Of a DNA stretch of 19,981 nucleotides, positions 15,598 to 19,981 are shown in pieces. The translations under genes were made by a program, and so were the position numbers. Source of the DNA: CAZJOD01 sp964547525. GTDB lineage: Bacteria; Bacillota; Clostridia; JAAYHZ01. The notes under the pieces were generated by a model. It did not search any database. It was not told the DNA's origin and worked only from the letters and a program-made list of their open reading frames with translations. Each line of letters starts with the position of its first letter. Position 1 is the first letter of the stretch. Where the stretch lies: positions 1-19,981 of the forward strand of contig CAZJOD010000058.1 in NCBI GenBank assembly GCA_964547525.1, in the 5' to 3' direction.

Positions 15598-17367
15598 TCA
15601 TATTTCCCGCTTTGCTGTGTTTTGCTTAATCTCATCTATAAAAACTGTATCCGGTGTAACACGAAGGGTTTTAAAGTCTTCGTATATAACCATGCCCGGT
15701 TTTGCGTTTTTAGGTTTTTTAACGTTACGTACCTTTGTATAATCCACCGGGACATTACTTGAATTTTTGGCCTTACTGTGCCATGCCGCAAGAATTGCAG
15801 CTTCATATATGGTACTTTCGGGTATTTCGTCATAATCTTTTTTTATTATTACATGTGAGCCGGGGATTTTTTGTGTGTGTAGCCATATATCATTGGATTG
15901 TGCGGTTTTTAAAGTTAGATTATCGTTTTGTATATTATTTTTACCCACATATATACGTAATCCGTCCGACGAATAATATCGATAGGGTTTTGAAGCGGTG
16001 GAATCCTTTGATTTTTTATTCCTGCCGGTTTGTTTTAAATAATTGTTTAATTCCAATTCTTTCTTTATCTCGTCAATTATCTCGTCATCAACACTGTCAT
16101 CTAACAATTGATTTACACTTTCAAGATATTCAAGTTCTGATTTAGTTTCTTCTATCATTTTTATCGAATATTCATACTTGGTTTTGGCTTTTGAATACCG
16201 TTTATAATATGACTGTGCGTTTTGTTGCACAGATTTGTTTTGGTCCATGGGGATTTCCACTATATCCATATTTTCAGAATAATAATTAGAGACTGAAGCC
16301 ACATTCATTCCCTGCTTTAAAGCGTAAATGTTAGCAGTCAATAACTCTCCGTACAGTTTAAGTTTATCTCTGTCCGCCGTATCTCTTAACTGCTCGTCAT
16401 AAATTGCGATTTTCTTTTCGCAGCGATCCATATTATTTTTTATTATCTTTTTAAGATGACTTTTTCTTTGGACAAGTCTTTCGGATTTATCTTTATTAAC
16501 ATAAAAATGATCCAGCATTTCATTAGCCGTTTCAAATTTTTTTACAGATGAATACCGGCTTAAATCAATACAATGAAAATCAATAGGTACGGGTATAGGA
16601 TCTGCGGAATATGCTATACAAAAATCATAGCTCTTTGTTGTAACGGTTGTTTTGATTTTTTTAATTTGTTCCGATAAACGTATTTTTTCATCCGTGGATG
16701 CTTTATCAAAGGGCAACCGGGGTTCTACATCGGCCCTGTAACATATTTCGTTACACAAAACGGGACTGAATCCTTTAATATATGAGAGAATTACTTTGTC
16801 TGTCGGTTGTTCGGTTTGTAAATTATTAAATTCTTCCACATCAAATCGATCAATAGTTATCTTGTCCTGGGGAGGCGGTAATATATAAGGCCGAGCAGGC
16901 ATAATTTCACGTACCCTGTTTATTTCTTGGTCTACATGCTTAATTGCATCTAATATAACATCATCTTGATTTGTGAGTATTATATTGCTGTGCTTACCCA
17001 TTATTTCTATTATTAATTTTTTTTCTACGGTATCGCCCATTTCGTCGGTATTTTGTGTGTGTATTGTAACAATTCGTTCAAAATTATCACATGTTACACG
17101 GTTTATAAAACCACCGCCTACATGTTTTCTTAAAAACATACAAAACATCGGGGCGTTATCCGGATTTTTTTTATGATCGGTTGACAAATGTATTCTGGGA
17201 AACGCCGTATTTGCACTTGCTATTAACCGAAATCTACCGGTACGTGTACGTATCTGCATACCGATCTCATCTTTTTCCGGCTGGTAGACCCTCTCTATTC
17301 TTGATCCTTGTAGCACTTTATCCAATTCACGGGCTATACAGTTTACCATAATTCCGTCAAAGGGCAT
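15598..17367 (-). CDS. rqcH: RqcH (NFACT family), ribosome quality-control factor
   Basis: RqcH binds the large subunit of stalled ribosomes and recruits Ala-tRNA to add C-terminal alanine tails to the stuck peptide. The protein has 589 residues. NFACT-N opens MPFDGIMVNCIARELD and includes APMFCMFLRKHVGGGFI (72-88) and FERIV (96-100). Helix-hairpin and coiled-coil regions occupy the middle, including charged stretches around 300-450. NFACT-R near the end has DIWLHTQKIPGSHVII (493-508). The position matching Asp97 of the B. subtilis DR motif is Glu97, with Arg98 kept. The ATG at 17367 is chosen: GGAAGGAG lies 5 bases upstream. Older names are FbpA or fibronectin-binding protein. It is divergent from the DUF58 gene. 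Confidence 0.93.
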   Translation of the reverse strand: MPFDGIMVNCIARELDKVLQGSRIERVYQPEKDEIGMQIRTRTGRFRLIASANTAFPRIHLSTDHKKNPDNAPMFCMFLRKHVGGGFINRVTCDNFERIVTIHTQNTDEMGDTVEKKLIIEIMGKHSNIILTNQDDVILDAIKHVDQEINRVREIMPARPYILPPPQDKITIDRFDVEEFNNLQTEQPTDKVILSYIKGFSPVLCNEICYRADVEPRLPFDKASTDEKIRLSEQIKKIKTTVTTKSYDFCIAYSADPIPVPIDFHCIDLSRYSSVKKFETANEMLDHFYVNKDKSERLVQRKSHLKKIIKNNMDRCEKKIAIYDEQLRDTADRDKLKLYGELLTANIYALKQGMNVASVSNYYSENMDIVEIPMDQNKSVQQNAQSYYKRYSKAKTKYEYSIKMIEETKSELEYLESVNQLLDDSVDDEIIDEIKKELELNNYLKQTGRNKKSKDSTASKPYRYYSSDGLRIYVGKNNIQNDNLTLKTAQSNDIWLHTQKIPGSHVIIKKDYDEIPESTIYEAAILAAWHSKAKNSSNVPVDYTKVRNVKKPKNAKPGMVIYEDFKTLRVTPDTVFIDEIKQNTAKREI

Positions 17368-17395
17368 ATGAACTCCTTCCACATCAAACTCAAAT

Positions 17396-17434
17396 TTGAT
17401 TCTACTGTAATAATTCTTTTTGCAGTGAAATCAA
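17396..17434. repeat. Intergenic repeat, copy E, palindrome in the rqcH leader
   Basis: TTGATTCTACTGTAA (17396-17410) and TTGCAGTGAAATCAA (17420-17434) pair at 12 of 15 positions around a 9-base loop. It lies between the presumed rqcH promoter and start codon, so it would form a hairpin in that mRNA leader. Confidence 0.7.
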
Positions 17435-17480
17435 GTTCTTATATGAAAATGTAAAAGCCTGTAAGCTTGATTTCTTTCAT

Positions 17481-17489
17481 ATTATATCA
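17481..17489 (-). promoter_or_regulatory. Extended -10 element, probable rqcH promoter
   Basis: On the minus strand TGATATAAT is an extended -10 with a perfect TATAAT (17486-17481). No good -35 is seen at 17 bases, which extended -10 promoters can tolerate. The leader would be about 105 bases. Confidence 0.45.
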
Positions 17490-17550
17490 TATTCAACATA
17501 TAGATAAAAAGCATACTTGAAACCGGATAAAATCATGCGGGTGAATTTAT

Positions 17551-17578
17551 TTGCACATACCTACCGGTATGATATAAT
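17551..17578 (+). promoter_or_regulatory. Promoter of the DUF58 operon
   Basis: TTGCAC (17551-17556), a 16-base spacer and TATAAT (17573-17578) preceded by TGA, an extended -10. It lies 41 bases before the DUF58 ATG. Confidence 0.65.
17556..17571. promoter_or_regulatory. Candidate operator inside the DUF58 promoter spacer
   Basis: The inverted repeat CATACC-TACC-GGTATG fills the space between -35 and -10 and touches both. This is a typical place for a repressor or MerR-type site, but no regulator gene is near. Confidence 0.4.
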
Positions 17579-17585
17579 AAATTAA

Positions 17586-17597
17586 AAACCAAGGTTT
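17586..17597. promoter_or_regulatory. Palindrome AAACC-AA-GGTTT in the DUF58 leader
   Basis: A perfect inverted repeat with 5-base arms and a 2-base centre, just after the probable transcription start. Its core AACC-N2-GGTT recurs at 12279 upstream of the DUF1287 gene. Possible operator; the short arms make chance a real alternative. Confidence 0.3.
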
Positions 17598-17619
17598 ATA
17601 ATATTAACGGAGCGAAAAA

Positions 17620-18744
17620 ATGATTTACCTGTTGATTCTTATATTTATTTTAATAGTGATACCGTATTTGTTTTGGTATGTGATCACGAGACTAAACAGG
17701 TATGTATTCGAGCATATAGATTATACATGTAAGTTTGTTGTTCAACAAGCTCATGAAGGTGATACCATTTATTTGATTGAGGAAATACACAATAAAGGCC
17801 CGTTTCCCGCCAAAAGATTGATGACATCAATACATGCTTCCAGATGGCTTGAATTTGCCGCAACTACATCTACTTTAGTCGGATTGACCAGAGTTGTGAC
17901 AAGCGATTTTTCGTTGGGTGCTTATGAAAAAATTAAGCGTACCTGGTATTTGTATTGTGCAAAAAGGGGGATCTATAAAATTGTAAATAATACATTGACA
18001 CTTATGAGTCCCTTTCGTCTGAATGTGCAATCGGCGGCGATTCCTGTCAATGCAAAACTAATTGTTTTTCCTGAAGTTGTGGATATGCGATATTTAATGT
18101 TTTCCAGCAATTATTTTTTCGGTGACACTATTGTAAGAAGATGGATTATAGATGATCCGTTTATAACCGCAGGAGCCAGGGAATATTTGCCCGGAGATCC
18201 TATGAACAAAATTCATTGGGCTGCAACGGCACGACACAACTCTATCATGGTTAGAAAAAACGACTATACGGCTAAATTGGATTTATTTGTTATATTAAAT
18301 ATTCAATCAATTGATAATGAATTCGAGGATGTAATCAATAAAGAATTAATTGAATACGGTATTAAAGTAGCCGCTACAATTTTTGATTTGGGATTAAAAA
18401 ACGGAGCAAGAATAAAATTTGCTTCAAACGGCTCGAATATTGAAGATAACAAAAAAACTATCTTGACCGAATCCGGTATTTCCGGGCAGCATGTTCAAGG
18501 ATTATTGAAAATTTTATCCGGTCTTGTTTTAAAAAATGTAAGATATTTCGAAGAATTCTTAAAAAAAGTTACTTACGATGTAAAAGATAACGAAGTTGTT
18601 ATTTTGACATCTTATATAAACTATGATATGGGAGAAATAATTAGAGATCTAATACGTGCTAGAAACAGCGTTAAGGTTTTATTGTTGGATCGACATGCGA
18701 AAGCTGTAGCGATGCCGGTTGGAGTTGATTTGTATTATGTTTGA
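17620..18744 (+). CDS. DUF58 family protein
   Basis: DUF58 proteins are membrane-tethered, often encoded beside a MoxR ATPase and a transglutaminase-like membrane protein; their exact role is unsettled. The 374-residue protein has one N-terminal hydrophobic segment (about 2-22), a beta-rich middle and the family signature GAREYLPGDPMNKIHWAATA (185-204), followed by MVRKND. The C-terminal half resembles a von Willebrand A-type fold (LFVILNIQSI and VVILTSY strands). GGAG in front of the ATG supports the start. It overlaps the next gene by 8 bases. No MoxR gene is upstream, where rqcH diverges instead. Confidence 0.9.
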   Translation: MIYLLILIFILIVIPYLFWYVITRLNRYVFEHIDYTCKFVVQQAHEGDTIYLIEEIHNKGPFPAKRLMTSIHASRWLEFAATTSTLVGLTRVVTSDFSLGAYEKIKRTWYLYCAKRGIYKIVNNTLTLMSPFRLNVQSAAIPVNAKLIVFPEVVDMRYLMFSSNYFFGDTIVRRWIIDDPFITAGAREYLPGDPMNKIHWAATARHNSIMVRKNDYTAKLDLFVILNIQSIDNEFEDVINKELIEYGIKVAATIFDLGLKNGARIKFASNGSNIEDNKKTILTESGISGQHVQGLLKILSGLVLKNVRYFEEFLKKVTYDVKDNEVVILTSYINYDMGEIIRDLIRARNSVKVLLLDRHAKAVAMPVGVDLYYV

Positions 18745-19915
18745 TATAGATTTAAAAAAACATCGTTTTGCATACTTTAGGTTATTACTTATTATATATT
18801 CTTTTATTCTTATGTCAGATGGGATTTGGGCCGGACAAAATCTATGGTTTTTTGAGCTGTGCATTTTCTTAATATCAACGGTTTCAGGCTTTTTCATAGG
18901 AAGAGGTTATGAAAACTATTATTATCAACGATACGGGCAAATTGAATATCCCACTAAAGAGAAGTTTAACGGAGTCGCTTGGTTGATATCGGCTGTTTTC
19001 GCATTCTTATTCTATCTTATTTTAAATCACAAGGAAATACCTGTAAGGCTTGCGTATAGTATATCCCGTGGGCTTTCCTTTTATATTTTTATAAAGTTAG
19101 GTTTTTACATCAATGATAAATCGGTAAAGAAATCCGGTACAATTTTTGGATTATTGCCTATTATATCGATATCACTGATTTTATTTTTATTAGACAAAAA
19201 ATTATATGCCAATATATCAGTCTTGACCTTTATTATTTATGTTGTAGTAACTCTTTTTCATTACACACCTTTAACCGGGTTTATAAAAAAAGCGTTTGCA
19301 AACAGAAAAGAAAAGGGTCTGATAAATTATATATTAAAATTTACTTTAAAAATTTGGTGTAAAATACGTTTAGGTTACGGTAAATTAACCGAATTCGCCG
19401 TCAATATATTCAAAGTTTTTTTGCCGGGTGCGACAATTAAAAAAAGATTAGTGAGGATTTTAAGAAAAATTTATAAATTCTTCTGGCGTGAAAAAGAAAC
19501 AAGATACAAAAAATATGACGATTATACAGACGAAATATTCTCACTTTATACTGAAAATGATCAATCCGGACGGATTGAATATTCAATAAGACAATTACGA
19601 AAATTAAAAGATCCTGTAAAAAAAATTCGGTATTCGTATGGTTTGGTTATGTCAAGGTTGTTTGAAAAAAAAGTAGGATTAAAATATTATGATACGGTGG
19701 AAGCTATTCGTAAAAAGTCGGAGGTTATAGAGGGTTTGAGCAAAGATTTGAATCCATTAAGCGATATATATGAGAATACCAGGTACGGAAGTTCGGATGT
19801 TGTTGACATGACCGCCGAAGAAGCGGCGATTTTAGCTATGTCTGCGGATACCGTCATAACAGAAAGTACCTGGCATCCTAAGGAGTATGTAAATTTAGAC
19901 ACCGGGTATAAATAA
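18737..19915 (+). CDS. Multi-pass membrane protein with DUF4129-like C-terminal domain
   Basis: The 392-residue protein has about six hydrophobic segments (near 13-29, 37-54, 79-97, 111-125, 136-153 and 160-176). A basic linker follows (RLVRILRKIYKFFWREKETR), then a soluble tail. The tail's KKIRYSYGLVMSRL and DTVEAIRKK followed by ENTRYGSSDV resemble DUF4129 domains found in or beside transglutaminase-type membrane proteins. The ATG at 18737 lies inside the end of the DUF58 gene, with GGAG at 18721-18724, 12 bases upstream; an in-frame TTG at 18719 is possible but has no binding site. No transglutaminase domain is present, so it may be half of a split system whose partner lies beyond the window. 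Specific function unknown. Confidence 0.75.
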   Translation: MFDIDLKKHRFAYFRLLLIIYSFILMSDGIWAGQNLWFFELCIFLISTVSGFFIGRGYENYYYQRYGQIEYPTKEKFNGVAWLISAVFAFLFYLILNHKEIPVRLAYSISRGLSFYIFIKLGFYINDKSVKKSGTIFGLLPIISISLILFLLDKKLYANISVLTFIIYVVVTLFHYTPLTGFIKKAFANRKEKGLINYILKFTLKIWCKIRLGYGKLTEFAVNIFKVFLPGATIKKRLVRILRKIYKFFWREKETRYKKYDDYTDEIFSLYTENDQSGRIEYSIRQLRKLKDPVKKIRYSYGLVMSRLFEKKVGLKYYDTVEAIRKKSEVIEGLSKDLNPLSDIYENTRYGSSDVVDMTAEEAAILAMSADTVITESTWHPKEYVNLDTGYK

Positions 19916-19923
19916 ATAAACTG

Positions 19924-19958
19924 TTGATTCTACTGCAATAACTATTTTTACTGCAAAA
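19924..19958. repeat. Intergenic repeat, copy F
   Basis: TTGATTCTACTGCAA (19924-19938) is a full arm, followed after 6 bases by TTTTTACTGCAAAA (19945-19958), a second half-site in the same direction rather than inverted. It begins 9 bases after the stop of the DUF4129-like gene. Confidence 0.6.
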
Positions 19959-19981
19959 GAGCGAATAAACATTGGACTGTA

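Noticed and set aside
15511..16145. Plus-strand frames at 15511-15762 and 15735-16145 opposite the end of rqcH.
   Set aside because: The rqcH frame carries conserved NFACT-R sequence here; the plus frames have no recognisable protein character.

Overview
The window is a low-GC stretch from a bacterium, most likely a member of the Bacillota, class Clostridia. The signs are purine genes in the order purE-F-M-N-D, the nadD-yqeK-rsfS-leuS block, a PurF of the Bacillus type (processed N-terminal Cys plus C-terminal Fe-S cysteines), an RqcH of Bacillus type, a small NAD-type malic enzyme, strong GGAGG ribosome binding sites and several TTG/GTG starts. A run of exactly 100 N inside purF shows this is a draft scaffold. 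No rRNA, tRNA, CRISPR array, transposase or phage gene was seen.

Layout. Bases 1-4955 are a tight plus-strand run: purE (5' end outside the window), purF (broken by the gap), purM, purN, purD, then nadD overlapping purD by 4 bases. yqeK follows closely. After a promoter come rsfS and leuS, then a malic enzyme gene with its own promoter and two terminators (9918-10026). This half covers de novo purine synthesis, NAD synthesis, Ap4A breakdown, ribosome silencing, leucyl-tRNA charging and malate/pyruvate metabolism.

From 10117 the gene order is looser and the strands alternate. On the minus strand lie a uroporphyrinogen-decarboxylase-superfamily (URO-D) gene and a comEA-type gene. Across a 342-base divergent control region, the plus strand carries a DUF1287 membrane-anchored protein, a class I methyltransferase and a second URO-D-superfamily gene. 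rqcH (ribosome-associated quality control) converges on it from the minus strand. Diverging from rqcH is a DUF58 gene overlapped by a membrane protein with a DUF4129-like tail, a pair usually linked to MoxR and transglutaminase systems at the cell envelope.

The main unexplained signal is a short repeated motif, consensus near TTGATTYTACTGCAATAA. It occurs about nine times, often as inverted pairs, only in the non-coding gaps between 11.2 and 20 kb. It lies in the presumed 5' leaders of the first URO-D gene, comEA and rqcH and in the 3' flanks of several genes. Second-line signals are palindromes in the DUF58 promoter, the absence of purC and purH from the purine run, and two URO-D homologues of unknown substrate.
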